Assembly: GCF_005116445.1 (NCBI RefSeq)
Contig: NZ_SWBQ01000003.1
Coordinates: 124,001-188,000, forward strand
Length of the DNA stretch: 64,000 nucleotides
Origin: Pedobacter frigoris
GTDB lineage: Bacteria; Bacteroidota; Bacteroidia; Sphingobacteriales; Sphingobacteriaceae
Direction of reading: 5' to 3'
The notes beneath the pieces were generated by a model. The model was given only the letters and a program-made list of their open reading frames with translations, was not told the DNA's origin and did not search any database. A program made the translations under genes and the position numbers. Shown piece after piece: positions 18,845-27,528 of the stretch (its first letter is position 1; each line of letters begins with the position of its first letter).

Positions 18845-20131
18845 CTACATAGTCACTGCCGCAGCAGCTACGATAAACGCAAGTACAGCAGCTATAATTC
18901 CAAACATAAATACATTATATGCGACTCTAAGCAATCTGTATTTACGTCCCAGCACCACACCCTGAGAATAAACATCCTTAATGAGGCTTCCGTAAAGAAA
19001 ATCACGGTCATCCATTAACTTAATCATTCCATTCTCGTAGTCAGGAAGGCTCATCCTGTAAAAATTACCAAAAAACAATAGGTTCACACGTTTTGCTTTG
19101 ATATCATCCGCAGTAAATACCCCCTCAGGTATTGATGGCCTGGTGGCTAAGATCGAGAATACCATAGTAACCACACAGATGATCAGCAGCAATAATGTCG
19201 GAATAATCAAATGAGGGTTATCTTCAAGTTTACGCAGCAGCAAACTCAATATAACTGAGAGTATGATCGAGTTTGTAGAGATCATAATATGCGCTTTATT
19301 GTCAGCCATATCACTCAAACGCTGATGATTGGTGGAAGTGATCCTAAACATGGTCTCTACCCCGCGCTCCGGCCTTTCATTCTTCTTTTTTTTCTCTTCT
19401 TTCTGCTCCTCTTTGGCAAGTGAGATATTAGTATCTTTTATAACTTCCAATTTCTTTTCGTTCATTTTACTTTCTAATTCGGCCAGATTAGCTGCCTTTT
19501 TCTCATTTAATAACTCCTGACAGTAATCAGTATGGTAATGATGCACCTTAAAAAGCGCTATGGTTTTTTCTCTCCAGCGTCCCTTGTCTACTTTGTATCC
19601 GGTAAAAGCTTCCACCTCGCTACGCATTAACTTGTTTTTTTCTTTAAAGCTTTCACCTCCGAGATGAAACAAATCGGCATCACAAACAATCTGCTGCAAT
19701 AACCCTTCGGGTTGCTGGGGCATCTTTGTTGCCAGGATGCATCCTTTTACTTCATCTATTACATCCTGATCCACGCCTCTTTCTTTTAAAAACTGATCTG
19801 CAAGCTCGGCTCCTTTTGCCTCATGTTGTCCGCAGTCTACCATATACCCAAGATCATGAAACCAGCAGGCCGCGGTTACAATAAAGAAATCCTTATCAGA
19901 TAACTGGTAGTGATTCCCTATCCTTACTGCATTTTCAACAACCTGTTCTGTATGGTGTAAATTATGGTAGATAAACCTTTCATCCTTATTGGATTGAAAA
20001 AGATTTGCAACATGAGCGCGTAGTTGATCTAATATTTCCCGGTACTGCATCTTAATGACTGGCTTTTTGTTGTATAAATATGAGGGTTTTTTATTAATAA
20101 AGTCGTAGTTGAAGCTATAATTTGTCTTCAT
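18845..20131 (-). CDS. HD-domain phosphohydrolase fused to Pycsar-effector-type membrane domain
   Basis: 428 residues. Residues about 28-210 are an HD domain: His-Asn-Leu-His-His at 56-60, the metal pair His92-Asp93 in Cys-Trp-Phe-His-Asp-Leu-Gly-Tyr, and Cys-Asp-Ala-Asp-Leu-Phe further on. A Lys/Glu-rich coiled linker (about 215-258) leads to a C-terminal domain like DUF5706/PycTM (PF18967). It has Asp-Asn-Lys-Ala-His-Ile-Met-Ile-Ser-Thr-Asn before two membrane helices, then Phe-Gly-Asn-Phe-Tyr-Arg-Met and a last helix near 403-426. PycTM domains are membrane effectors of cyclic-nucleotide defence; here the partner is an HD hydrolase and the neighbour is ppk1. Met28 (position 20050) starts the HD domain and is an alternative, perhaps better, start. 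Confidence 0.85.
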   Translation of the reverse strand: MKTNYSFNYDFINKKPSYLYNKKPVIKMQYREILDQLRAHVANLFQSNKDERFIYHNLHHTEQVVENAVRIGNHYQLSDKDFFIVTAACWFHDLGYMVDCGQHEAKGAELADQFLKERGVDQDVIDEVKGCILATKMPQQPEGLLQQIVCDADLFHLGGESFKEKNKLMRSEVEAFTGYKVDKGRWREKTIALFKVHHYHTDYCQELLNEKKAANLAELESKMNEKKLEVIKDTNISLAKEEQKEEKKKKNERPERGVETMFRITSTNHQRLSDMADNKAHIMISTNSIILSVILSLLLRKLEDNPHLIIPTLLLLIICVVTMVFSILATRPSIPEGVFTADDIKAKRVNLLFFGNFYRMSLPDYENGMIKLMDDRDFLYGSLIKDVYSQGVVLGRKYRLLRVAYNVFMFGIIAAVLAFIVAAAAVTM

Positions 20132-20168
20132 GACACACTTGTGTTAGTTCCCTGCTTATTAGGTCATC

Positions 20169-20223
20169 GCTCCACGCGCTCTCCACGTGTGCTCCACGTG
20201 TCGTCCACGCGTGGTCCACCCAC
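20169..20223. repeat. Five 11-bp tandem repeats, degenerate
   Basis: Five consecutive 11-bp units share the core TCCACG(C/T)G: they start at 20169, 20180, 20191, 20202 and 20213. Units contain the palindromes CACGTG-like and ACGCGT. The period is about one helical turn, so bound proteins would line up on one face. The array lies between the divergent HD-PycTM and ccoI genes, about 38 bases upstream of the former. Confidence 0.85.
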
Positions 20224-20295
20224 AGGTGGTCAGGTTATGGTGAATGCCTCTTCGAATTGTGTGCTATCTACTCTTTTTAGTCAAAAGAAATAGAG

Positions 20296-20315
20296 ATAGT
20301 GATATACGTCACTAT
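20296..20315. promoter_or_regulatory. CRP/FNR-family-like operator upstream of the cco operon
   Basis: A perfect inverted repeat ATAGTGA-TATACG-TCACTAT has the TGA-N6-TCA geometry of CRP/FNR-family sites. It lies 68 bases before the preferred ccoI start, a sensible place for an activator of a high-affinity oxidase operon. A poor -7-like octamer (TAAAATTC, 20336-20343) would put the site near -43. No CRP/FNR gene is in the window. Confidence 0.6.
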
Positions 20316-20382
20316 TGTCCCTGACTACCGTCATCTAAAATTCTACACCGGGTCCTGAACTTTGGAAATATTGACTTTGATC

Positions 20383-22782
20383 ATGTTTACAGAAAAGACC
20401 GCTGCCATAGAGACCCAATGTTACCATTGCGGAGATGACTTGCCATCTAACCCTTATGCTATTGATGACCGGCAGTTCTGCTGCCTGGGATGCCAGGGAG
20501 TATACAGAATTCTTTCAGAAAACAACCTCTGCAGCTATTATGCTTACAATGATGTGCCTGGACAAACGCAAAAACAGCCGGCAGCACATTTTGAATATCT
20601 GGATGAACCGAGCATCCTGGCGGATCTTGTGGATTACATGGATGAAAGAAATACTGTCATCACGCTGTATATTCCCGCCATACACTGTAGTTCCTGTATA
20701 TGGTTACTGGAAAACCTGTATAAAATCAACCCGGCTATCAGGGAGTCGAGGATCGACTTCCTGAAAAAGACTGTAAAAATCACTTTTAAAAACCAGGATA
20801 TATCCCTAAGGAAAGTTGTAGAAACATTGGTTTCAATAGGTTACGAACCCTTAATCTCTTCGCAGGATCTTGTTAAGAAACAGCAGTCAGATCGCTCTGA
20901 AAGAAATCTGGTTCCGAAAATTGCTGTTGCGGGATTTTGCTTCGGCAATGTAATGCTCTTTAGCTTCCCTGACTATTTCGGACTTTCGCAGCTTGAAAAC
21001 GAATTCAGGACATTTTTTGGATGGTTAAACATTGCTTTCTGCATTCCTGTAACTTTTTACAGTGGTCGTGATTATTTCATTTCTGCATATACCAATTTAA
21101 AAAACAGGGTGCTTAACCTTGATTTCCCACTGGCTCTGGGCATAGCCGTCATGTTCATCCGCACGCTTGCGGAAATCATTACCGATACAGGTGCAGGATT
21201 TGCGGATACTTTATGTGGATTGGTTTTCTTTCTCCTGATTGGCAAATGGATGCAGCAGCGTACCTATCACCACCTTTCTTTTGAGCGGGATTACCGGTCA
21301 TATTTCCCCGTTGCGGTGACCATGATTAAAGAGAATAAAACCAAACCGCTTCCGCTTAGCGAATTGAAACAGGGCGACAGGATCCTGATCAGGAACAATG
21401 AAATTATTCCCGCAGATGCCATCCTGTTAAAAGGAGAAGCAGAAATTGACTTTAGCTTTGTCACAGGTGAAGCTATCCCCGTAAATAAGACCCTGGGTGA
21501 AATTGTATATGCAGGCGGCCGCCAACTCGGCAGCGCCATAGAACTCGAAGTCATCAAACCTGTGTCTCAGAGCTACCTGACCAGCCTGTGGAACAACGAA
21601 ACTTTCTTCTCTGAAAAAGACCGCATCAAAACCTTTAGTGATACCACCAGCAGATATTTTAGTATCGTATTGCTGCTCATCGCAGGAGGATCCGGCACTT
21701 ACTGGATGTTTGCAGCTGACACAGCAAAAGCCGTTGCTTCATTTACGGCAGTACTGATTATTGCCTGCCCTTGTGCCCTTGCATTAAGTTCCCCTTTTAC
21801 GCTTGCAGCAGTACTCAGCATATTCGACAGGAATAAATTTTACCTTAAAAGCACGGCGGTAGTAGAAGAACTGGCACGTATAGACACCTTTGTATTTGAT
21901 AAGACGGGAACCATTACCAACCCTGAGGTTGCAGGAATTGCTTTTAAAGGCAACATCACTGTCGCGCAAAAACAGCTGGTCAATGACTTGGCGGTCAACT
22001 CTGGTCATCCGCTGAGCAGAGAGCTGGTGAAGTTGCTGAATATAAAAAAATGTTTTTCGGTAGACGATTACGGAGAAAAAATTGGAAGAGGAATCAGCGG
22101 AAGAATCAATGGTAATGAAGTGAAATTGGGAAGTTCCGCTTTTATTGGTCTGCCGCTGATCAACTCTCCAATGAGTAGTGCTGTACATGTCATGACCAAT
22201 GGTGAATACCTTGGATACTTCCTGTTTGAGCAGCAGTGGCGCAAAGGTTTCAAAGACCTGATCTTTAAGCTAGGCAAATGGGCAGATCTTCACCTGGTAT
22301 CCGGTGACCAGGACCACGACAAAAAGGCTTTGATTCCTTTTTTCCCTACCGCACAGCAAATGCTTTTTCAGCAAACACCACAACATAAACTGGATTATAT
22401 CCGCAGTCTGCAAAATAAGGGTAAGAAAATAATGATGCTGGGTGATGGCTTAAATGATGCGGGGGCATTGCGGCAGAGCAATGTAGGCGTAGCCGTGACG
22501 GACAACATCAACAACTTTTCGCCAGACTGCGACGCGATTCTTGATGGCGCGAGCTTTCACAAATTACCCTTGTTTATCCGACAAGCAAAAGATGCGGTAA
22601 CAGTGATACATGCCAGTTTTGCTATATCGCTGACTTACAACACACTGGGCCTGTACTTTGCTGTACAGGGTATGCTTTCACCGCTCATTGCAGCAGTGCT
22701 GATGCCTGTAAGTACAGTGACCATCATACTTTTCACCAGCATCGCAACAAGGCTGTATGCACGTAAAAACAAATTGTTATGA
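20383..22782 (+). CDS. ccoI: Copper-translocating P-type ATPase for cbb3 oxidase assembly (CcoI/FixI)
   Basis: 799 residues from the ATG at 20383; a TTG seven codons upstream is a less likely start. It exports copper to the periplasm for cbb3 oxidase assembly. The N-terminus has a Cys-rich metal-binding region (Cys-Tyr-His-Cys, Cys-Cys-Leu-Gly-Cys) typical of CcoI, then an HMA-like domain with His-Cys-Ser-Ser-Cys. Core ATPase motifs are Thr-Gly-Glu-Ala, the membrane Cys-Pro-Cys, phosphorylated Asp-Lys-Thr-Gly-Thr, Gly-His-Pro-Leu-Ser, and Gly-Asp-Gly-Leu-Asn-Asp. It is the first gene of the cco operon, preceded by a CRP/FNR-like dyad, and overlaps ccoS by four bases. Confidence 0.95.
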   Translation: MFTEKTAAIETQCYHCGDDLPSNPYAIDDRQFCCLGCQGVYRILSENNLCSYYAYNDVPGQTQKQPAAHFEYLDEPSILADLVDYMDERNTVITLYIPAIHCSSCIWLLENLYKINPAIRESRIDFLKKTVKITFKNQDISLRKVVETLVSIGYEPLISSQDLVKKQQSDRSERNLVPKIAVAGFCFGNVMLFSFPDYFGLSQLENEFRTFFGWLNIAFCIPVTFYSGRDYFISAYTNLKNRVLNLDFPLALGIAVMFIRTLAEIITDTGAGFADTLCGLVFFLLIGKWMQQRTYHHLSFERDYRSYFPVAVTMIKENKTKPLPLSELKQGDRILIRNNEIIPADAILLKGEAEIDFSFVTGEAIPVNKTLGEIVYAGGRQLGSAIELEVIKPVSQSYLTSLWNNETFFSEKDRIKTFSDTTSRYFSIVLLLIAGGSGTYWMFAADTAKAVASFTAVLIIACPCALALSSPFTLAAVLSIFDRNKFYLKSTAVVEELARIDTFVFDKTGTITNPEVAGIAFKGNITVAQKQLVNDLAVNSGHPLSRELVKLLNIKKCFSVDDYGEKIGRGISGRINGNEVKLGSSAFIGLPLINSPMSSAVHVMTNGEYLGYFLFEQQWRKGFKDLIFKLGKWADLHLVSGDQDHDKKALIPFFPTAQQMLFQQTPQHKLDYIRSLQNKGKKIMMLGDGLNDAGALRQSNVGVAVTDNINNFSPDCDAILDGASFHKLPLFIRQAKDAVTVIHASFAISLTYNTLGLYFAVQGMLSPLIAAVLMPVSTVTIILFTSIATRLYARKNKLL

Positions 22783-22961
22783 ACATGATCTACTTCCTGA
22801 TAGGGTGCAGCATATTGCTGGCGCTTATCTTTTTAGCTGCGTTTTTCTGGGCCAGCAAAACCGGGCAGCATGATGACACCTATACTCCTGCGGTACGCAT
22901 CCTTTTTGAAGATGAAATGCAGCCTGAAAACCAGACAAAAAGTGACGAAGATCAGTTTTAG
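22779..22961 (+). CDS. ccoS: cbb3 oxidase maturation protein CcoS
   Basis: 60-residue protein with one N-terminal membrane helix (about residues 4-26), followed by a short acidic tail with Pro-Ala-Val-Arg-Ile-Leu-Phe-Glu-Asp-Glu. This length and the conserved Arg-x-Leu-Phe-x-Asp-Glu segment are those of CcoS, needed for haem and copper cofactor insertion into cbb3 oxidase. It overlaps ccoI by ATGA and precedes ccoN-O. Confidence 0.9.
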   Translation: MNMIYFLIGCSILLALIFLAAFFWASKTGQHDDTYTPAVRILFEDEMQPENQTKSDEDQF

Positions 22962-23034
22962 CCAAAACACTGGTCATTCTCTGGAAAGATGCGCTGCGCT
23001 AGCTTTACACATATAAACCATTCATTATTTGAAC

Positions 23035-25146
23035 ATGACTGAAAAATTTTACTACGACAACAAAATCGTCAGAAACTTTGCCATAGCCACTATTGTATGG
23101 GGTATTATAGGCATGACAGTCGGACTCCTGGTCGCCATGCAGCTTTTCAAGCCCGCATTGAACATGGGTTCCCAATACACTACATTCGGCCGTATCAGGC
23201 CTTTGCATACCAATGCAGTGATCTTTGCTTTTGTTGGTAATGCCATTTTCATGGGCGTATACTATTCGCTGCAGAGATTACTCAAAGCTCGTATGTTCAG
23301 CGATGTACTCAGCAAGATCCATTTCTGGGGCTGGCAGCTGATCATTGTATCAGCGGTAATCACCCTGCCGCTTGGCTTATCTTCTTCTCATGAGTATGCC
23401 GAACTGGAATGGCCGATCGATATCGCAATCACATTGATCTGGGTGGTATTTGGGGTAAATATGTTTGGTACCATTTTTAAACGAAGAGAGAAACACATGT
23501 ATGTAGCGATCTGGTTTTATATAGCCACTTTCGTTACCGTAGCAGTGCTGCACATCGTCAACTCCTTCCAGCTTCCGATATCTGCTTTCAAAAGTTATTA
23601 TTTATACGCAGGGGTACAAGATGCTCTGGTACAGTGGTGGTATGGTCACAATGCTGTAGCGTTTTTCTTAACTACCCCTTACCTGGGCATGATGTATTAC
23701 TTCCTGCCAAAAATGGCCGGACGACCGGTTTATTCTTACAAACTAAGTATCCTGCACTTCTGGTCACTCATCTTCATTTACATCTGGGCAGGTCCGCACC
23801 ACTTACTTTATACATCTCTTCCAGGATGGGCACAATCATTAGGTGTTGCCTTCTCCATCATGCTGATCGCACCAAGCTGGGGCGGGATGATCAATGGCTT
23901 GCTTACCCTTAGAGGAGCCTGGGATAAAGTCCGTGAAGATGCTACATTGAAATTTATGGTGGTAGGTCTGACTGCTTATGGCATGGCCACTTTTGAAGGC
24001 CCAATGCTGGCTTTAAAACAGATCAATGCAATTGCTCACTATACGGACTGGATCGTAGCACACGTACACGTGGGTGCCCTGGGATGGAACGGATTCCTCA
24101 CTTTCGGCATCTTATACTGGTTGATTCCAAGAATCTACAGAACTCCGCTATGGTCTAAAAAACTGGCTGGCTTCCACTTCTGGATCGGAACACTGGGGAT
24201 CATATTTTATGCAGTACCACTTTATTTCGCAGGTTTCACACAAGGTTTGATGTGGAAAGAATTTACCGAAGATGGCATGTTAAAATACCCCAACTTCCTG
24301 GAAACTGTAATCCAGATCATCCCAATGTATGCGTTGAGGGCTATTGGAGGAGCATTTTATCTGATCGGCGTAATTGTAATGACTTACAACCTAATAAAGA
24401 CCGTAAGGACAGGCAAACTACTGGCCAATGAACCAGCCGAAGCGATGGCACTTGCCAAAGATTACCAGCCTCAGGGCAGCGAGAAAAAATTACACAGGGT
24501 ATTGGAACGTAAGCCTATGGTGTTTCTTGTGCTTTCTCTCATCGTCATCCTCATCGGCGGTATGGTAGAGATGATGCCTACGTTCACCATCAAATCCAAT
24601 ATTCCTACCATCAGCAGTGTTAAGCCTTATTCTCCGTTGGAACTGCAGGGCCGCGACTTATATATCAGGGAAGGCTGTGTAAACTGTCATTCTCAAATGA
24701 TTCGTCCCTTCCGCTCGGAAACAGAACGTTATGGCGAATACAGCAAGGCTGGTGAATTTGTGTATGATCATCCGCATCTATGGGGATCTAAGCGCACAGG
24801 ACCTGATTTGCAGCGAGAGGGCGGAAAATATGGTAACGTATGGCACTTTAACCACATGCTGGATCCGCAAACCATGTCACCGGGCAGCATCATGCCTCCC
24901 TACGAATGGCTCATCACACAGCAGCTGGATACGACTACAACCAGATCAAAGATCAATGCAATGCGCACATTGGGTGTCCCATACGAATTGGGATATGAAA
25001 TTGAAGCAAACAAAGACCTGGATAAGCAGGCAAAAAGTATTGCTGCCGACCTTAAAAACAACAATGTAAGGGTGGCGAGCGACAAGGAGATAATTGCCCT
25101 TATTGCTTATCTGCAACGTTTGGGAACTGACATTAAAGCAAAATAA
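23035..25146 (+). CDS. ccoNO: cbb3-type cytochrome c oxidase, fused subunits I and II (CcoN-CcoO)
   Basis: 703 residues from the ATG at 23035 (a TTG two codons earlier is unlikely). Residues 1-470 or so are CcoN: about twelve helices with the haem and CuB ligands, including the early His in Arg-Pro-Leu-His-Thr-Asn, Trp-Trp-Tyr-Gly-His-Asn, Gly-Pro-His-His and the paired His of Val-Ala-His-Val-His-Val. After a hydrophilic linker and one helix (about 497-520) comes CcoO, with Cys-Val-Asn-Cys-His, Thr-Gly-Pro-Asp-Leu and Ser-Ile-Met-Pro-Pro. The fusion makes one polypeptide of the catalytic and cytochrome c subunits, a form known in Bacteroidota. It reduces oxygen at high affinity in the inner membrane. 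Confidence 0.96.
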   Translation: MTEKFYYDNKIVRNFAIATIVWGIIGMTVGLLVAMQLFKPALNMGSQYTTFGRIRPLHTNAVIFAFVGNAIFMGVYYSLQRLLKARMFSDVLSKIHFWGWQLIIVSAVITLPLGLSSSHEYAELEWPIDIAITLIWVVFGVNMFGTIFKRREKHMYVAIWFYIATFVTVAVLHIVNSFQLPISAFKSYYLYAGVQDALVQWWYGHNAVAFFLTTPYLGMMYYFLPKMAGRPVYSYKLSILHFWSLIFIYIWAGPHHLLYTSLPGWAQSLGVAFSIMLIAPSWGGMINGLLTLRGAWDKVREDATLKFMVVGLTAYGMATFEGPMLALKQINAIAHYTDWIVAHVHVGALGWNGFLTFGILYWLIPRIYRTPLWSKKLAGFHFWIGTLGIIFYAVPLYFAGFTQGLMWKEFTEDGMLKYPNFLETVIQIIPMYALRAIGGAFYLIGVIVMTYNLIKTVRTGKLLANEPAEAMALAKDYQPQGSEKKLHRVLERKPMVFLVLSLIVILIGGMVEMMPTFTIKSNIPTISSVKPYSPLELQGRDLYIREGCVNCHSQMIRPFRSETERYGEYSKAGEFVYDHPHLWGSKRTGPDLQREGGKYGNVWHFNHMLDPQTMSPGSIMPPYEWLITQQLDTTTTRSKINAMRTLGVPYELGYEIEANKDLDKQAKSIAADLKNNNVRVASDKEIIALIAYLQRLGTDIKAK

Positions 25147-25165
25147 CACATTAAATAACAAGCAT

Positions 25166-25333
25166 ATGTTTAAGCAATTTTTAGATCAGGTAGATGGCAA
25201 TCAGGGCTATCTGATCACTTCACTGGGAATATTCATGCTTTTTTTCATCGTCGTCGCCATTCTGCTGATCGTCATGAAAAAAGATGAAGTGAAATACATG
25301 AGTGAATTACCCTTAAATGATGAAGAAAAATGA
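25166..25333 (+). CDS. ccoQ: CcoQ-like small cbb3 oxidase subunit
   Basis: 55 residues from the ATG at 25166; longer upstream frames overlap ccoN-O and are unlikely. One membrane helix (about residues 16-36), then a charged tail with Met-Lys-Lys-Asp-Glu-Val. Size and position between ccoN-O and ccoP are those of CcoQ (FixQ), a small subunit that stabilises the complex; sequence conservation in the family is low. It overlaps ccoP by four bases. Confidence 0.8.
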   Translation: MFKQFLDQVDGNQGYLITSLGIFMLFFIVVAILLIVMKKDEVKYMSELPLNDEEK

Positions 25334-26127
25334 CCGATATGTTGATCTGGGCCTTACTGTTTACCGCAATAATTATCCTGGTTGTTTCGGTACTGGTTTT
25401 AAAAGTAATCAGGCTCTTTGTACAGGAAAGTATCAATCCGACAAGTTTTGCAACGGAAGCAGAAAAAGCAGCATACCGCGTGCAAAAAGAGCAACTGCAG
25501 CTGGAGAGGAAAGCTAAACCATCCATCTGGAACAGGATTATGGGATTAAAGCCTATATCCGAAGAAAAAGACCTGATGATGGATCATGAGTTTGATGGCA
25601 TTGCGGAGCTGGACAACCCCACTCCTGCCTGGTTTATGGTACTTTTCTACGGTACGATGATTTTTGCTGTCGTATATATGTTCAGCTACCACGTGATGGA
25701 CTGGGGCAAATTGCAGGAAGATGAATATGCCGCTGAATTGCAGCAGGCAGAAGACGACCGCATTGCGCTATTGCAAAAACCAGGCAATAAAGCCAATAAG
25801 GTGAATGAAACCAATGTGGAAGCATCTACAGATGCTGCTGTACTGCAAGCGGGAGGCGCTTTATTCAAGAATGTGTGCGCCCCTTGTCATGGCGAGCAGG
25901 GACAAGGACTGGTCGGCCCTAACCTGACCGATAAATTTTGGCTGCACGGGGCAAGCATCAAAGAAATCTTCAAAACGATTAAATATGGTGTACCTGAAAA
26001 GGGCATGATCGCATGGGAGAAAACTATGAATGCCAAACAGATTGCTGAGATCAGCAGTTACATTTTATCGATTCAGGGAAGCAATCCTGCAGGTGCAAAA
26101 GCTCCTCAGGGTACAAAACAACCATAA
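25330..26127 (+). CDS. ccoP: cbb3-type oxidase cytochrome c subunit CcoP
   Basis: 265 residues with an N-terminal helix (about 5-27), a second helix (about 98-122) after an Asp-Asn-Pro-Thr-Pro-Ala-Trp segment typical of CcoP, and one cytochrome c domain: Cys-Ala-Pro-Cys-His, Gly-Pro-Asn-Leu-Thr-Asp and a Met-Ile-Ala-Trp axial-ligand loop. Proteobacterial CcoP has two haem domains; only one is seen here. It passes electrons to CcoO. It overlaps ccoQ and ccoG, so all are in one transcript. Confidence 0.92.
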   Translation: MTDMLIWALLFTAIIILVVSVLVLKVIRLFVQESINPTSFATEAEKAAYRVQKEQLQLERKAKPSIWNRIMGLKPISEEKDLMMDHEFDGIAELDNPTPAWFMVLFYGTMIFAVVYMFSYHVMDWGKLQEDEYAAELQQAEDDRIALLQKPGNKANKVNETNVEASTDAAVLQAGGALFKNVCAPCHGEQGQGLVGPNLTDKFWLHGASIKEIFKTIKYGVPEKGMIAWEKTMNAKQIAEISSYILSIQGSNPAGAKAPQGTKQP

Positions 26128-27524
26128 TGTCACAGAGCCCGGCACATTTCAGAACACAACTTTCAACCCTTACCGACGATGGTACAAAGCGAAAATGGCT
26201 TTATCCTCGGGTAGAAAAAGGAAAGCTGTACCATTACCGAAGCCGACTCAGCTATTTCTTTCTGACTCTATTGTTTGCCGCTCCGTTCATCAGACTAAAC
26301 GGCGAACAAGTGATTTTGTTAAATGTGTTGGAAAGGAAGTTTGTGTTCTTTGGGGTGATCTTCTGGCCACAGGATTTCTACTTATTTGTACTGGCTCTGC
26401 TTACTTTCATTGTTTTCGTGGTCTTGTTTACCGTTGTCTTTGGCCGAGTATTTTGCGGTTGGGCATGCCCCCAGACCATATTCCTGGAAATGGTGTTCCG
26501 TAAAATTGAAATCTGGATTGAAGGCGGCCAGTTCAAACGCAGAAAACTTGACGAAGGTCCGCTTACGTCAGAGAAAATCTTTAAAAAAGGCTTTAAACAC
26601 CTGATTTACCTTAGCATCTCATTCCTGATCGCCAATGTATTCCTGGCTTATATCATCAGTTCAGCGGCACTCATAAAAATCATTACCGAGCCGGTAAATC
26701 TGCATTTGTCCGGGTTCATTTCTATCTGTGTATTCACCATTGTATTTTATCTGGTGTTTTCCAGAATGCGCGAACTGGTATGTACGGTAGTATGTCCGTA
26801 CGGGCGTTTACAGGGTGTGCTGTTAGACAACCAGAGCATAATAGTGGCTTACGACTATGAACGCGGAGAACCAAGATCTAAACGCATCAAGGACAGTGAA
26901 AACCAAAAGGGAGATTGTATAGATTGCAAACTATGTGTTGATGTTTGCCCTACAGGCATCGACATTCGCAATGGCACACAAATGGAATGTGTAAACTGTA
27001 CCGCCTGCATCGATGCCTGCGATATGGTGATGGAAAAGATCAACAGACCTATAAGATTGATTGGCTTCAAATCTGAGGACGAGATCAGGGATAGGAATAG
27101 CTTTAAGCTCAATAAACGCGTCTATGCATATTCGGCTGTATTGATTGCGCTTATTGGTGTACTCTCTTATTTACTCATCACAAGAAGTGACATCAAGACT
27201 ACGATCCTAAGAGCTAATGGAACACTTTATCAAATAAGAGATGATAATCAGACAATAAGCAATTTATACAATGCAGAACTCATCAATAAAACAAGTAACG
27301 GATTGAAGTTCCACATCATCCCGAACAATCCTAAAGCGAAGATCCAGTATATACAAACTCAGGACTCCATAGCGTATGGAGGAGTAGCTAAACTGACCTT
27401 CTTTGTGATCCTTCCTCAAAGCGAGATCAAAAAATACAAGACTGAAATTAGCTTCAGACTGGTATCCGGAGAAAAGACACTGGATCTTTTTGAAACCACA
27501 TTTATCGCACCACCTAACCATTAA
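26127..27524 (+). CDS. ccoG: Cytochrome c oxidase accessory protein CcoG (RdxA/FixG), polyferredoxin
   Basis: 465 residues. Several membrane helices in the first 220 residues surround Cys-Gly-Trp-Ala-Cys-Pro-Gln. A cytoplasmic ferredoxin region carries Cys-Ile-Asp-Cys-Lys-Leu-Cys-Val-Asp-Val-Cys-Pro and Cys-Val-Asn-Cys-Thr-Ala-Cys-Ile-Asp-Ala-Cys, two 4Fe-4S sites. One more helix near 335-352 leads to a periplasmic Ig-like C-terminal domain. CcoG is proposed to reduce copper during cbb3 assembly. The start codon shares a base with the ccoP stop. Confidence 0.95.
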   Translation: MSQSPAHFRTQLSTLTDDGTKRKWLYPRVEKGKLYHYRSRLSYFFLTLLFAAPFIRLNGEQVILLNVLERKFVFFGVIFWPQDFYLFVLALLTFIVFVVLFTVVFGRVFCGWACPQTIFLEMVFRKIEIWIEGGQFKRRKLDEGPLTSEKIFKKGFKHLIYLSISFLIANVFLAYIISSAALIKIITEPVNLHLSGFISICVFTIVFYLVFSRMRELVCTVVCPYGRLQGVLLDNQSIIVAYDYERGEPRSKRIKDSENQKGDCIDCKLCVDVCPTGIDIRNGTQMECVNCTACIDACDMVMEKINRPIRLIGFKSEDEIRDRNSFKLNKRVYAYSAVLIALIGVLSYLLITRSDIKTTILRANGTLYQIRDDNQTISNLYNAELINKTSNGLKFHIIPNNPKAKIQYIQTQDSIAYGGVAKLTFFVILPQSEIKKYKTEISFRLVSGEKTLDLFETTFIAPPNH

Positions 27525-27528
27525 GTAT

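Noticed and set aside
20362..20382. Upstream TTG start for ccoI
   Set aside because: Adds seven residues before the usual CcoI start; the ATG at 20383 is more typical.
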